A stretch of 64,000 bases of DNA from the NCBI GenBank assembly GCA_004297165.1, contig SCUJ01000005.1, positions 62,001 to 126,000 of the forward strand. The letters are read 5' to 3'. The DNA is from Gammaproteobacteria bacterium (GTDB taxonomy: Bacteria > Pseudomonadota > Gammaproteobacteria > Eutrophobiales > Eutrophobiaceae). The first letter of the stretch is position 1. Every line of letters starts with the position of its first letter. The notes under the pieces were generated by a model. The model saw only the letters and a program-made list of their open reading frames with translations, was not told where the DNA came from and searched no databases. Of this stretch, positions 9,088-17,837 are shown piece after piece. The translations under genes and the position numbers were made by a program.

Positions 9088-10644
9088 TTACCAATCGGCC
9101 GCGCCGCAGGTGAAGTTTTCCGTCGCGTCCGTGCTGCCGCTGCCCTTGTAGATGGCGACCTCGGGATAGGCGCAGACAGGCCGAGTGCGGTAGGTCCGGC
9201 CCTGGTTGATGTAGGCGGATTCGATCCGATCCGGGGCCTTGCCCTCCTCCACCCACGCCCGCAGCGCCGAGAGCGCATCGAAGGCCGCGGGGTTGCTGAA
9301 GCCCGGACACATGCCCATGCCGGGGACCATGAAGAGCCGCAGGAAATCCCTGGTCTGCTCCACGCCGCCCAGCGCGTCATTGACCTTCTGGTAGTACCCG
9401 GTGATGGTCCGGGGCGGCACCGCCGTCTCGCCCCAGGATTGATAGATGATCAACTTGCCGCCTTGCCCCTTGAATTCGCTCAGATCGGGATCCTTTCCAT
9501 CCAATGCGGCCCCCAGTTTACGTTCCGCCTGCCGGGTGTGGATCTCCACGTCGAAGGTGCGGAAATCCCATTCCGGGTCCTCGAAGACCATGCCCTGAAA
9601 AAAACCATTGCTGATCCCGAGAGGCTCGGGTCCGGCCGCCATCATCCCCCAACCCAATTCGCTGCCCGGCTCGAAACCCGAATAGATCGGCGAGCCGTCC
9701 GCGAACTTCGCCCCGGCATAGATGCGCCGGGCGGTATCCACCTGCGGCGCGGTGAGACAGGAGGCCGCGTCGCCCGCCGGGCACTGGATCGAGGCCGGAT
9801 CGAAATCGCAGCGGGTGGGGTCGGCGATCATGTCGTCCCTGACGCCATCGCGCGCGTCGCAGGCATCCAGGGCCGCGCGATGCAGCACGGGATATTTCGC
9901 GGGCGGGATATAACCCGGCGCCTCGACGCCGTCCTTCAACGCGATCCAGCTCAGGTATTCGGAACCGGACTGCAACCGCGTCACGTAATAGGCCGGGTCG
10001 CCGGCGACCACGCCGTCGTAGTCATCGGGATAGCGTTGCACCTCGTTCAGTCCCTGATTGCCGCCGTTGTGGCAGGAATTCCAATAGGCATAATCCTGCG
10101 CCTTGCCGTAATAGGCCCGGATCAGCTTTTTGGCGGCGACCGTGGTCTCGTGCACCGCCCGGTGTCCCCAGTCCGCCACGCGTTCCGGTTTGCCGATCGA
10201 CCAGTCATAACCTGGATCGAGATGTCCGGTGTCGGTCGAGGCGGTGGCATAACCCTCCTCCATGATACGGGCGAGTCCGCCAAAGCTGATCGAGCCGATG
10301 AAGCCGGGATTGCCGACCGCGAGAAAACGTTGATTCCACGCGGCGGGCTCGGGCAGCCAGATCTCGAAGCCGATATGCGAGCCGGGCGCCGGTTCGATGT
10401 AGCCCACCACGCGGCAGAAGGGATTGCTCACCTTGAGCCCGGCGGGCGTGCCGAAGACGCCACCCGTGCGCGGAGGGTAAAAATCCGGCGGGGTCTTGAT
10501 CGCGTTTGCCGCGACGATCGAGAGACCGGGAGACTTCACTGCCGAGAGACTCTCGCAGGTCTGCTGGGCCCGCGCGTCAGGCAGGAAAGTTAAGACGAAC
10601 AACAGCGAACAGCAGGAACACATTATTGTTTTACGCTTGTGCAT
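9088..10644 (-). CDS. Tannase/feruloyl esterase family protein lacking the catalytic triad
   Basis: 518 residues, exported (signal peptide ending LPDARAQ), with an AGGGGGG-type ribosome site just before ATG 10644. The family fold is clear: RVVGYIEPAPGSHIGFEIWLPE, FLAVGNPGFIGSISFGGLA, TDTGHL, QRYPDDYDGVVAGDPA and RLFMVPGMG. In active enzymes the nucleophile lies in C-S-x-G-G, the acid in a GWxDP-like loop and the base in an HC pair. Here these read CHNGG, SWGET and MC. The two partner cysteines that form the family disulfide are kept. It is likely a binding protein or a non-hydrolytic enzyme. It is divergent from the quinohaem gene at 10779. Confidence 0.85.
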   Translation of the reverse strand: MHKRKTIMCSCCSLLFVLTFLPDARAQQTCESLSAVKSPGLSIVAANAIKTPPDFYPPRTGGVFGTPAGLKVSNPFCRVVGYIEPAPGSHIGFEIWLPEPAAWNQRFLAVGNPGFIGSISFGGLARIMEEGYATASTDTGHLDPGYDWSIGKPERVADWGHRAVHETTVAAKKLIRAYYGKAQDYAYWNSCHNGGNQGLNEVQRYPDDYDGVVAGDPAYYVTRLQSGSEYLSWIALKDGVEAPGYIPPAKYPVLHRAALDACDARDGVRDDMIADPTRCDFDPASIQCPAGDAASCLTAPQVDTARRIYAGAKFADGSPIYSGFEPGSELGWGMMAAGPEPLGISNGFFQGMVFEDPEWDFRTFDVEIHTRQAERKLGAALDGKDPDLSEFKGQGGKLIIYQSWGETAVPPRTITGYYQKVNDALGGVEQTRDFLRLFMVPGMGMCPGFSNPAAFDALSALRAWVEEGKAPDRIESAYINQGRTYRTRPVCAYPEVAIYKGSGSTDATENFTCGAADW

Positions 10645-10778
10645 ATTCCCCCCTCAGGCTGTGGCATGCCGGCGAACAGGGCTGTCGCCGTATAGCGTTT
10701 TCATTATATATTGAAACCCGCAACCCACGATTCGAATAATAAACCGTGGGCCAGATACTTCGATCAGGGGGAGGCGCC

Positions 10779-12644
10779 ATGTACCGATCATCATACCTGC
10801 TGCTGTTGCTGGCGCTGTTCTGCGGCGCCTGTCAGATGTCCGTCAATCGCACCGCCGTCACCTCCGAGGGGGAAACGGAGGCCGCGGAGGAAACGCCGAT
10901 CCCCGGGATGGTCGGCACGGAACTCGGCATCGGCCTCTTCCAGACTCATTGCGCCGCCTGCCATGGCAACCCCAACGGGCCCGAGAACGCCACGGATCCG
11001 GCCATCATCCGCCAGATGCCGCCGGAGCGGATCTATGCGGCGCTAACCGGTGGCGTCATGCAGATCCAGGCCCAGCAACTGAATGACCGCCAGAAGCAAA
11101 CCCTGGCCGAATTCATGAGCGGCCGGCCCCTGGGGAGCGAGGCTTCCGGCGATGCCAATGCGATGCAGAATCATTGCCAGGACAATCCCCCGCTGGCGCC
11201 AGCAACAATAGGCCAATGGAACGGCTGGGGCGCGGGGATCGACAATGCCAGATACCAGCCGGCGGCAGCGGCGGGGCTCGCGGCCGCCGATATCCCGAGG
11301 CTCAAACTGCGCTGGGCCTTCGGCTTTCCGGGCGGCATCTCCACCTACAGTCAACCGGGCGTGTACGCGGGACGGCTCTACACCGGATCGGATCTCGGTT
11401 ACGTCTATTCCCTCGACGCCGCCACCGGATGCATCTATTGGTCCTTCCGCGCCGATGGCCAGGTGCGTAACGCGCCGTTGGTCGGCCCGGTGCAGGGACA
11501 TGCCGGGGCCACGCACGCGGTATTCTTCGGCGACGCCGAGGCGAACGTATACGCCCTCGACGCGCGGACCGGGGCGCTCTTGTGGCGTGAAAGGATCGAC
11601 AATCACTTCACCGCGCGCATCACCGGCAGCCTGACCCTGCACGAAGGCCGGCTCTATATCCCGGTTTCCTCCTCGGAGGCCTTCGCGGGCGGCACACCCG
11701 ATTATCCGTGCTGCACCTTCCGCGGCAGCGTCGTGGCGCTCGACGTCGATGACGGCCAGCGGATCTGGAAGACCTACACCATCGCCGAAACGCCGAAGCC
11801 CTATAAGAAAAACGAGAAAGGCGTGCAGCTTTATGCACCCGCGGGTGTATCGGTGTGGGGCACGCCGGCCGTTGATCCGGTGCGGCGCGCCATTTACGTC
11901 GGCACGGGTGACAGTTGGACAGCGCCGGCCGTGGACACCTCTGATGCGGTCATGGCCCTCGACATGGACACCGGCGTGGTCCGCTGGGTCTTTCAGGGCA
12001 CTCGCGAGGATGTCTGGCTGGGCGGCTGTTTCGGCGAGAAAAAATCCGCCGCCTGCCCGCCGGAGATGGGGCCGGACAATGACTTCGGCGCCGCGCCGAT
12101 CCTGCAAACCTTATCCGACGGCCGGCGTCTGCTCATCGTTGCGCAGAAATTCCGCAACGTCTTCGCCCTGGATCCCGATAAGGATGGCGCAGTGGTCTGG
12201 CAAGGCCAGGTCAGTCCGAGTGAGCGCGGCGGGGTCTTCTGGGGCGGCGCTGCGGTGAACGGCCGGGTCTATTACGGGGTCTCCGACGGCGGCGTGGCGG
12301 CCATCGAGTTGAAGGACGGCGCTCGGTCCTGGTTCAACCCGATCACTCAAGGCGAGACCCGCGTCTCCTTCACCGCGGCAACGAGCGCCGTCCCCGGCGC
12401 GATCTTTGCAGGCGGCAGCGACGGCAAACTGCGCTCGCTGTCGATGGAGAACGGCGATCTGATCTGGGAATACGACACGGCCCGCGACTTCGAGACCGTG
12501 AACGGCGTGGCGGCCCACGGCGGCTCGCTGCGCTCGCCGGGCGCGGTCATCGCGAACGGGATGCTCTTCGTCGGATCTGGTTATGGGGTGCTGGGGGCCT
12601 CGGACAAACCGGGGAATGTGTTGCTGGCGTTTGGGGTGGAGTGA
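10779..12644 (+). CDS. Quinohaem (PQQ) dehydrogenase-like protein with N-terminal cytochrome c domain, PVA dehydrogenase type
   Basis: 621 residues. The ATG at 10779 is preceded by GGGGGAGG. The N-terminus is a signal with a possible lipobox ending CGAC. A cytochrome c domain follows with haem motif CAACH (around residues 57-61) and a plausible Met ligand region. The rest is an eight-bladed PQQ propeller with repeats such as GRLYTGSDLGYVYSLDAATG and GSVVALDVDDGQRIWK. The YPCCTFRG segment has the adjacent cysteine pair known from PQQ dehydrogenases. The layout matches polyvinyl alcohol dehydrogenase; the substrate here is unknown. Periplasmic electron transfer from the quinone through the haem is inferred. 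Confidence 0.87.
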   Translation: MYRSSYLLLLLALFCGACQMSVNRTAVTSEGETEAAEETPIPGMVGTELGIGLFQTHCAACHGNPNGPENATDPAIIRQMPPERIYAALTGGVMQIQAQQLNDRQKQTLAEFMSGRPLGSEASGDANAMQNHCQDNPPLAPATIGQWNGWGAGIDNARYQPAAAAGLAAADIPRLKLRWAFGFPGGISTYSQPGVYAGRLYTGSDLGYVYSLDAATGCIYWSFRADGQVRNAPLVGPVQGHAGATHAVFFGDAEANVYALDARTGALLWRERIDNHFTARITGSLTLHEGRLYIPVSSSEAFAGGTPDYPCCTFRGSVVALDVDDGQRIWKTYTIAETPKPYKKNEKGVQLYAPAGVSVWGTPAVDPVRRAIYVGTGDSWTAPAVDTSDAVMALDMDTGVVRWVFQGTREDVWLGGCFGEKKSAACPPEMGPDNDFGAAPILQTLSDGRRLLIVAQKFRNVFALDPDKDGAVVWQGQVSPSERGGVFWGGAAVNGRVYYGVSDGGVAAIELKDGARSWFNPITQGETRVSFTAATSAVPGAIFAGGSDGKLRSLSMENGDLIWEYDTARDFETVNGVAAHGGSLRSPGAVIANGMLFVGSGYGVLGASDKPGNVLLAFGVE

Positions 12645-12684
12645 AGGAAGCGGATATCCGGGGTGTCTAATTCTGCTCTGTCCA

Positions 12685-12714
12685 CGTGTGCACAAACGGC
12701 GTGCACACCCTACG
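12685..12714. repeat. REP-like hairpin, family A copy 1
   Basis: GTGTGCAC (12686-12693) and GTGCACAC (12701-12708) are inverted arms around AAACGGC, followed by CCTACG. A close copy lies at 13489-13520 in the same orientation, and a longer paired form (GTGGGCA/TGCCCAC arms, same CCTAC tail) is at 36374-36451. It lies between the quinohaem gene and the antitoxin stop. Confidence 0.75.
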
Positions 12715-12812
12715 ATTACTGCTTCTTCGCTGCCCAGCGATCACAGTAATTCCCTCAGGTTGAAGCGAAAAGGTACACACTACAACGTTTCACAGCGCCA
12801 GCCTTGACAGTG

Positions 12813-13073
12813 TTATGCCGCCGACTGATGGTCAGTATCCCACCCCGGAAAAACCAGCACTGCCGGGTGGCAGCGCAGCGCTCGCGCAAGAACCTTGGCG
12901 CGCTCCACGCCGAGATTGACGCGATCGTTTTCAATGGCGGAGATTGTCGCCTGCGGAATGCCCGTGAGTTCAGCCAACTGATTCTGGCTGAGTTCCTGAA
13001 GGTCGCGAATAATCCGGACGGATTCCCCGACGCTTACCGCGGTGCGGCGCTTGGCTGTTCGAAACTGGCTCAT
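12813..13073 (-). CDS. XRE-family antitoxin (HTH)
   Basis: 86 residues. A Cro/C1-type helix-turn-helix is clear at residues ~20-70: ESVRIIRDLQELSQNQLAEL, then TGIPQATISAIENDRVNLG and a LARALRCHPAVLVFP end. It begins one base after the toxin stop (13074), so the pair is translated as a unit with the toxin first, the HigBA-like order. By family knowledge the antitoxin neutralises the toxin and represses the operon; an 18-base dyad just upstream of the toxin is the likely operator. Confidence 0.9.
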   Translation of the reverse strand: MSQFRTAKRRTAVSVGESVRIIRDLQELSQNQLAELTGIPQATISAIENDRVNLGVERAKVLARALRCHPAVLVFPGWDTDHQSAA

Positions 13074-13355
13074 CTACAACCTCCGATAGTCGTGTGCGGT
13101 AATCGATATCACCTGAAAGATCTGGTCCGCGGCTATGACGCGATAAATAACCCGATATTGAATGGACAAGCGGGATGAACGATGCCCATTCCATTCTCCA
13201 GACAGGGCCTCGTCATGAAACCCCTTGATCGCGCGCAAGCCCGGCGGTCCTGATATGGCTGCGATGTCCAGCCATTTCTCGTAACGTTTGAGGATGTCCT
13301 TTGGCGCCGCATCCAGCTGTTTGTCCACTCTCCTGTGTTCCTCGATGCGCCACAT
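13074..13355 (-). CDS. RelE/ParE-superfamily toxin (HigB-like)
   Basis: 93 residues from ATG 13355. It has the RelE-type core: EHRRVDKQLDAAPKDILKRY at the start, the GLRAIKGFHDEALSGEW... turn, RLSIQYRVIYRV and a C-terminal VISITAHDYRRL with the basic/Tyr-rich end. Proteins of this type cut mRNA on the ribosome or, for ParE, poison gyrase. HDYRRL and the XRE partner favour an mRNA-cutting HigB/RelE toxin. The gene is immediately followed by its antitoxin. Confidence 0.88.
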   Translation of the reverse strand: MWRIEEHRRVDKQLDAAPKDILKRYEKWLDIAAISGPPGLRAIKGFHDEALSGEWNGHRSSRLSIQYRVIYRVIAADQIFQVISITAHDYRRL

Positions 13356-13368
13356 AGCCTATTCTGGT

Positions 13369-13386
13369 CATACCATATATGGCATG
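13369..13386. promoter_or_regulatory. Candidate operator of the toxin-antitoxin operon
   Basis: The sequence CATACCATATATGGCATG is an 18-base dyad with a perfect CCATATATGG core and one mismatched pair. It lies 13 bases upstream of the toxin start, where the XRE antitoxin or the complex would autorepress. The site is seen; binding is inferred. Confidence 0.6.
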
Positions 13387-13488
13387 TCAAGCCAATCAGC
13401 TACGTTCGATAGCGGTTTGGCCAAGTATAGGCAGTGGTTGTCCGGGATGCCCAGTTGACTTTTCTGTTATCCAGTAGAGCCCTGCCCG

Positions 13489-13520
13489 CGTGTGCACAAA
13501 CGACATGCACACCCTGCGAT
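13489..13520. repeat. REP-like hairpin, family A copy 2
   Basis: CGTGTGCACAAACGACATGC followed by ACACCCTGCGAT, nearly the same as the element at 12685-12714 and in the same orientation. Together they bracket the toxin-antitoxin pair. This copy sits just before the Rap1a-like gene. Confidence 0.7.
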
Positions 13521-13566
13521 GAAGGTCCGCTATACTTTTCGAAGGCGAGCAGTTGCAGAGGTGAGT

Positions 13567-14277
13567 ATGCGGCGGATCATAACCTTACATGTGTTGATGT
13601 TTTATCTGGCGGGCGCGGGCGCCGCTGATGTCCCGGTACTGAGCGGCAGGGAAATTCTGAGTCATTGCGTGATCGCGGGGCAGCTTGCGCCCATGCCCTG
13701 GGGCGTCAAGGTGACAACCGGCGATGCCTCCGCGATCGCCTGCCGCGCCTTCCTCGGCGCCGTCAACGATGCCCACGAATTCCATGTATCCAGCACTCGC
13801 ATCACCCCGCGCTATTGTCTTCCACCCAAAATCTCCATGGACAGCGTCGCAATCATGCTGGAACAGCGATCCCTCACAATCCCACCTGGCGATGAATCCG
13901 CGGGTAAATATATTCTCGATGCCTATGCGGCTGAGTATCCCTGCACTGAAGGAACAATGACCGGGATGAATGCCTTCTCCATGACTGGCGAGGCGTTGCT
14001 GGCAGCATGCCTGCCACTGGTGGATATGCCTGTCGACATCCATGACATCACGGCTCATGGGGAACGCAATCTCTGCCTGGGCTATATCGCCGGGGCCGTC
14101 GACAGCCTTGCAGATTTGCAGTCTGAACCGGCCTGGTGTCTGGCCGATGATCATGCCGATATGGGAAGACTGGTGAACACGGTGACGCGCTATCTGCAAA
14201 CGCATGCAGAAACGCTCGCCGGCAATGCCGCGGCGGTTATCGATGCGGCGTTGAAAGAAACCCTTCCTTGTAAATAA
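13567..14277 (+). CDS. Secreted protein with two tandem Rap1a/Tai-like domains
   Basis: 236 residues from ATG 13567, preceded by GAGGTG, with a signal peptide ending GAGAADVP. The C-terminal half fits the Rap1a/Tai pattern well: NLCLGYIAGAVDSLADL, then a WCLADD cysteine, GRLVNTVTRYLQTHAETLAG and a final ALKETLPC. The N-terminal half repeats the plan with IACRAFLGAVNDAHEF, RYCLPPKISMDS, a helix and AYAAEYPC. Single-domain Rap1a proteins include immunity proteins against T6SS amidases; no effector gene is adjacent here, so immunity is only a possibility. Confidence 0.7.
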   Translation: MRRIITLHVLMFYLAGAGAADVPVLSGREILSHCVIAGQLAPMPWGVKVTTGDASAIACRAFLGAVNDAHEFHVSSTRITPRYCLPPKISMDSVAIMLEQRSLTIPPGDESAGKYILDAYAAEYPCTEGTMTGMNAFSMTGEALLAACLPLVDMPVDIHDITAHGERNLCLGYIAGAVDSLADLQSEPAWCLADDHADMGRLVNTVTRYLQTHAETLAGNAAAVIDAALKETLPCK

Positions 14278-14314
14278 TCATGGGAGAGATTCGACTGCCT
14301 GTTAAAATGCCGGC

Positions 14315-14884
14315 ATGAAACGACTCATCATCGGCATCTCAGGTTCCAGCGGCGTAATCTACGGCATCCGCCTGTTGGAGATCCTGCGGCAACAGAAACT
14401 CTTCGAAACACATCTGGTGCTCACGTCCAGCGCGCGCCTTAGCATCCCCATCGAGACCGATTACAGCGTCGCGGATGTGGAGCGCCTGGCGAACGTGACG
14501 CATGCCCCGGAGGACCACGCCGCCTCCATCGCCAGCGGTTCATATCTCACCGAGGGCATGGTTGTCGCGCCCTGCTCCATGAAGAGTCTCTCCGGGATCG
14601 TGCATTCCTACGCCGACAATCTGCTGCTGCGCGCGGCGGATGTGTGCCTCAAGGAGCAGCGCCGCCTTGTGGTGCTGCCGCGCGAGACGCCGCTGCACGT
14701 CGGGCATTGCAAACTGTTGTACGATGCGGCGCAGATGGGCGTGACGATCATGCCGCCGATGCCGGCTTTCTATGGCAAACCCAAGACCATCGACGATCTC
14801 GTCAACAATACCCTCGGCCGGGTGTTGGATCTGTTCGGCATCGAGGCCGGCATCGTGCAACGCTGGACTGGGCCAGACCGTTGA
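14315..14884 (+). CDS. ubiX: Flavin prenyltransferase UbiX
   Basis: 189 residues, usual size. UbiX joins a dimethylallyl group to FMN, making the prenyl-FMN cofactor for UbiD-type decarboxylases (ubiquinone pathway). Hallmarks: IIGISGSSGVIYGIRLLE at the start, SGSYLTEGMVVAPCSMKSLS, LKEQRRLVVLPRETPLH and a C-terminal MPPMPAFYGKPKTIDDLVNN with LDLFGI. No ubiD is in the window. It follows the Rap1a-like gene by 37 bases on the same strand. Confidence 0.96.
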   Translation: MKRLIIGISGSSGVIYGIRLLEILRQQKLFETHLVLTSSARLSIPIETDYSVADVERLANVTHAPEDHAASIASGSYLTEGMVVAPCSMKSLSGIVHSYADNLLLRAADVCLKEQRRLVVLPRETPLHVGHCKLLYDAAQMGVTIMPPMPAFYGKPKTIDDLVNNTLGRVLDLFGIEAGIVQRWTGPDR

Positions 14885-14900
14885 AACAAGGATAGTTATA

Positions 14901-15755
14901 TCAATCCCAGCCGGAAGGCGTCCCCGCCGGAATAATTTCCATGAAGGCTTCCACCGCCTGGATGCGGCTGTCGTAAATCTTGAACATCTCCCACACCGAG
15001 AGTTCGCCTTCGCCCTGCATGATCGACCCCGGTCCGAAATTCATGCGCAGCCAGACGATGCCTTGCTCCTCATCCACGGCCGCCACTCGCGCCGTGATGC
15101 CGGGCAATGTCGGGATGCGCTGTTCGCGGATATTGTCGCAGCCGGGAAAAAAAGTGCAGCCGGGTCCGGCCATGAGTTGTCCGTTTTCGAAGCGATAGGC
15201 CTCCGGTGAAAACCGCGCATCGACGGTCACGAAACTGCCGCTGCGCAATCCTTCCGGATAGAGCAGCGCCAGTTTGATCATCTCCTCCCGCGTATTCCGC
15301 TGTTCGGGCGCCGGCGTTATATTCATCGCCTTGCTGGCCTCGACGATTGCCTCCGGGCGATAGATCATGCCTTCCTCCCGGCTGCGCACCACGGTGGATT
15401 CGATTTCGCTGATCTTGCCTTCCGCCACCTTCAGGCGGATTGCAACGAGTACGCGCTTGCCGCCTTCGATGGCGGTGACATGCACGCCTGCCGTGCTGTT
15501 GCGCACATCGATGATGTCCTGGCGAAAAGTATCCAATCCCTCGATGCCTTTCCACAAACCTTCTCCGGGTTGCAGTTCCCGCGTATCCTCGGTGAAACGC
15601 ACGTCCGGCGAGAGCGGCGCCAGGCCGGGATCGTGCCGGAGCATGGCATCCAGATAACGGGTGGTCATGTTGGCGAGGCACTCGCGGTCGCAGGATTGCG
15701 CGGAAACGGAGGAGAGCCATAGTAAGGTCGTCGTGAAAAGTATCAGGGTTCGCAT
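14901..15755 (-). CDS. Secreted NTF2-like protein of unknown function (DUF8021-like)
   Basis: 284 residues with a signal peptide ending SVSAQ. Residues ~20-130 read as an NTF2/SnoaL-like unit: CDRECLANMTTRYLDAMLRH, then LSPDVRFTEDTRELQPGEGL and VAIRLKVAEGKISEIESTVV. A second related stretch, RYFENG-like (AYRFENGQLMAGPGCTFFPG) to VWEMFKIYDSRIQAVEAFM, follows, so it may be two such folds. Cysteine pairs suggest periplasmic disulfides. I recognise the pattern as DUF8021-like but no activity can be assigned. It converges on ubiX. Confidence 0.7.
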   Translation of the reverse strand: MRTLILFTTTLLWLSSVSAQSCDRECLANMTTRYLDAMLRHDPGLAPLSPDVRFTEDTRELQPGEGLWKGIEGLDTFRQDIIDVRNSTAGVHVTAIEGGKRVLVAIRLKVAEGKISEIESTVVRSREEGMIYRPEAIVEASKAMNITPAPEQRNTREEMIKLALLYPEGLRSGSFVTVDARFSPEAYRFENGQLMAGPGCTFFPGCDNIREQRIPTLPGITARVAAVDEEQGIVWLRMNFGPGSIMQGEGELSVWEMFKIYDSRIQAVEAFMEIIPAGTPSGWD

Positions 15756-15963
15756 CGGATTACGCCTTTTTTGGTAGTTGCATGGTTATTGCGTATGCAG
15801 TAAACAGTACCCTTGCCGAAACAGTTCTTCAATAGCATGAAAGCGACCACCCATGGAATTCGAGTTTAATCGACTAAGACAGCCGGTCGGCAAAGCAGTG
15901 GAGGGCTGGACGCCACCTCCGTGGCCGCATAGCGGCTGGGTTTCTCTTTTGCTGAACTGACCG

Positions 15964-16416
15964 ATGCAAATCTCCCTGGAAACCGCAAATCAACCCGAGG
16001 TCATCCGGCTCATCGAGGAACTGGATGACTATCAGAAACCCTTGTATCCGCCGGAATCGCACCACGGGATCGATATAGAGGCCCTGTCACAGGACAACGT
16101 CATCTTCGCGGTAATCCGTGCGGACGATGGGGAGGCCATCGGTTGCGGGGCCGTCGTGGTCAACGGGGATGAAGGAGAAATCAAACGGATGTACATCCGG
16201 CCGGCCCGGCGCGGCAACGGGCACGGCGGAGAACTCCTGGAATTCCTTGAGACAAAGGCAGCGCGCGCGGGCTGCGTTGTCCTGCGGCTCGAAACCGGGA
16301 TACTGCAGCCCGAGGCCCTCCGTCTCTACGAACGCTCGGGTTATCGGCAATGCCCGCCCTTCGGTGATTATAAAGAGGATCCAATGAGTCTGTTCTTCGA
16401 AAAATACATCCGGTAA
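15964..16416 (+). CDS. GNAT family N-acetyltransferase
   Basis: 150 residues. The acetyl-CoA site region reads GCGAVVVNGDEGEIKRMYIR followed by PARRGNGHGGELLEFLE, the R/Q-x-x-G-x-G/A type loop (RRGNGHG), then LRLETGILQPEALRLYERSG and the C-terminal strand with SLFFEKYI. These are standard GNAT signatures; the substrate cannot be told. creD starts 30 bases downstream, but the functions look unrelated. Confidence 0.9.
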   Translation: MQISLETANQPEVIRLIEELDDYQKPLYPPESHHGIDIEALSQDNVIFAVIRADDGEAIGCGAVVVNGDEGEIKRMYIRPARRGNGHGGELLEFLETKAARAGCVVLRLETGILQPEALRLYERSGYRQCPPFGDYKEDPMSLFFEKYIR

Positions 16417-16446
16417 GCTGAGAACGTAAGCCGGGGAGGATCAAGT

Positions 16447-17811
16447 ATGTCGCAAACCACAGCCGAATACTTCAACGCCACCATCCGCAACTCGCAGACA
16501 CTGCGGCTCCTGTCGATTGGTTTCCTGGTCATTCTGCTCATCATCCCGATTGCCATGATCAACGAGCTGGTCAGGGAACGTCAGGAGCGGCGCGATACCG
16601 CCGTCACCGAGGTATCGTCCAAATGGGGCAACATGCAGATCATCACCGGCCCCGCGCTCGTGGTCCCGTATACCTATCAATGGACGGAAACCAATCCGGA
16701 AGGCCAGACAATTGCCCGCACCGCGCCGCGCAGCGCCGTGTTCCTGCCGGAACGTCTCCGAATCAACGGGACGATAACCACGGAAACCCGGCAACGGGGC
16801 ATCTTCTCGATCCCGGTATACAAACTCGCCATCGAGATCGCCGGTGAGTTCGCGCGTCCCGACTTTTCGACGCTCGGCCTGGAGCCCGCCGCCGTAGCCT
16901 GGGAGCGTGCCTATCTTGCCATCGGCATCGCGGACGCCCGGGCAATCCAGGAGGAAACGACAGTGACGTGGAACGATCGCAGGGTCCCGTTTCTTCCGGG
17001 GACCGGGGAATTCACGAACACCGCGAACGGGATCCAGGCCATGGTCGGCGTGGCAACGGATGCGCAGCGCTTCGAGTTCTCGTTGCCGCTCGCGCTGAAC
17101 GGCAGCGTCGGGGTCTATTTCACGCCCTTCGGCAAGAGTACCGAGGCAACGCTGGAATCGAATTACCCACACCCCAGCTATCAGGGCAACTGGCTGCCGA
17201 CAGATCATTCCACCACGGATACGGGCTTCCGCGCGACGTGGTCGATTCCCTTCCTGGGGCGCAACTATCCGCAGTCATGGAGCACGGAGAATTCGTTCGC
17301 CGAGGTTGTGCAAAGCTCGCGTTTCGGGGTTGAGTTGACGACCCTGGTCGATCACTATCGAATGGCGGAGCGCAGCGTGAAATACGCCATGCTCTTCATC
17401 CTGCTCACCTTCGCCACGATCTGGCTCATCGAGGTGCTGGCCAGGGTCAAGGTCCATCCGATCCAGTATCTGTTGCTCGGCGGTGCGCTCTGTCTGTTCT
17501 ATTTACTGGAGTTATCGCTCGCCGAGCATCTGGGTTTTCCCGCAGCCTATGCCATCGCCAGCGTCGCGGTCATCGGGATGGTGACCGCCTATGCCCGCGC
17601 GATCCTGCACCGCCCGGCGCGCGCGCTCATTGTCGGCGGCGGCGTCACACTGCTCTATGTTTATCTCTACATCCTGCTCATCAACGAAGACTATTCCCTG
17701 CTCATCGGTTCGATAGGGCTCTTCATCATCCTTGGCGCGATCATGTACTCGACCAGGCGCGTGGATTGGTACGAGGTAGGCAAGGATCAGGAGATCGGGA
17801 AACAAACGTAG
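16447..17811 (+). CDS. creD: Inner membrane protein CreD
   Basis: 454 residues, the family length. One N-terminal helix (LSIGFLVILLIIPIAMINELV), a large periplasmic domain with VFLPERLRINGTITTETR and the WSIPFLGRNYPQSW motif, and six C-terminal membrane segments (AMLFILLTFATIWLIEVLAR, YLLLGGALCLFYLLELSLAEH and so on) match CreD. In enterobacteria and Stenotrophomonas CreD belongs to the CreBC envelope-stress regulon; no creBC is visible here. The start follows GGGGAGGA by a few bases. Confidence 0.93.
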   Translation: MSQTTAEYFNATIRNSQTLRLLSIGFLVILLIIPIAMINELVRERQERRDTAVTEVSSKWGNMQIITGPALVVPYTYQWTETNPEGQTIARTAPRSAVFLPERLRINGTITTETRQRGIFSIPVYKLAIEIAGEFARPDFSTLGLEPAAVAWERAYLAIGIADARAIQEETTVTWNDRRVPFLPGTGEFTNTANGIQAMVGVATDAQRFEFSLPLALNGSVGVYFTPFGKSTEATLESNYPHPSYQGNWLPTDHSTTDTGFRATWSIPFLGRNYPQSWSTENSFAEVVQSSRFGVELTTLVDHYRMAERSVKYAMLFILLTFATIWLIEVLARVKVHPIQYLLLGGALCLFYLLELSLAEHLGFPAAYAIASVAVIGMVTAYARAILHRPARALIVGGGVTLLYVYLYILLINEDYSLLIGSIGLFIILGAIMYSTRRVDWYEVGKDQEIGKQT

Positions 17812-17837
17812 GGTAACTCTGAACCAACTCGAATCCA

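Noticed and set aside
12685-13520. Attachment sites of a phage or integron around the toxin-antitoxin genes
   Set aside because: No integrase is present, and the repeats are hairpin REPs with a third copy elsewhere.
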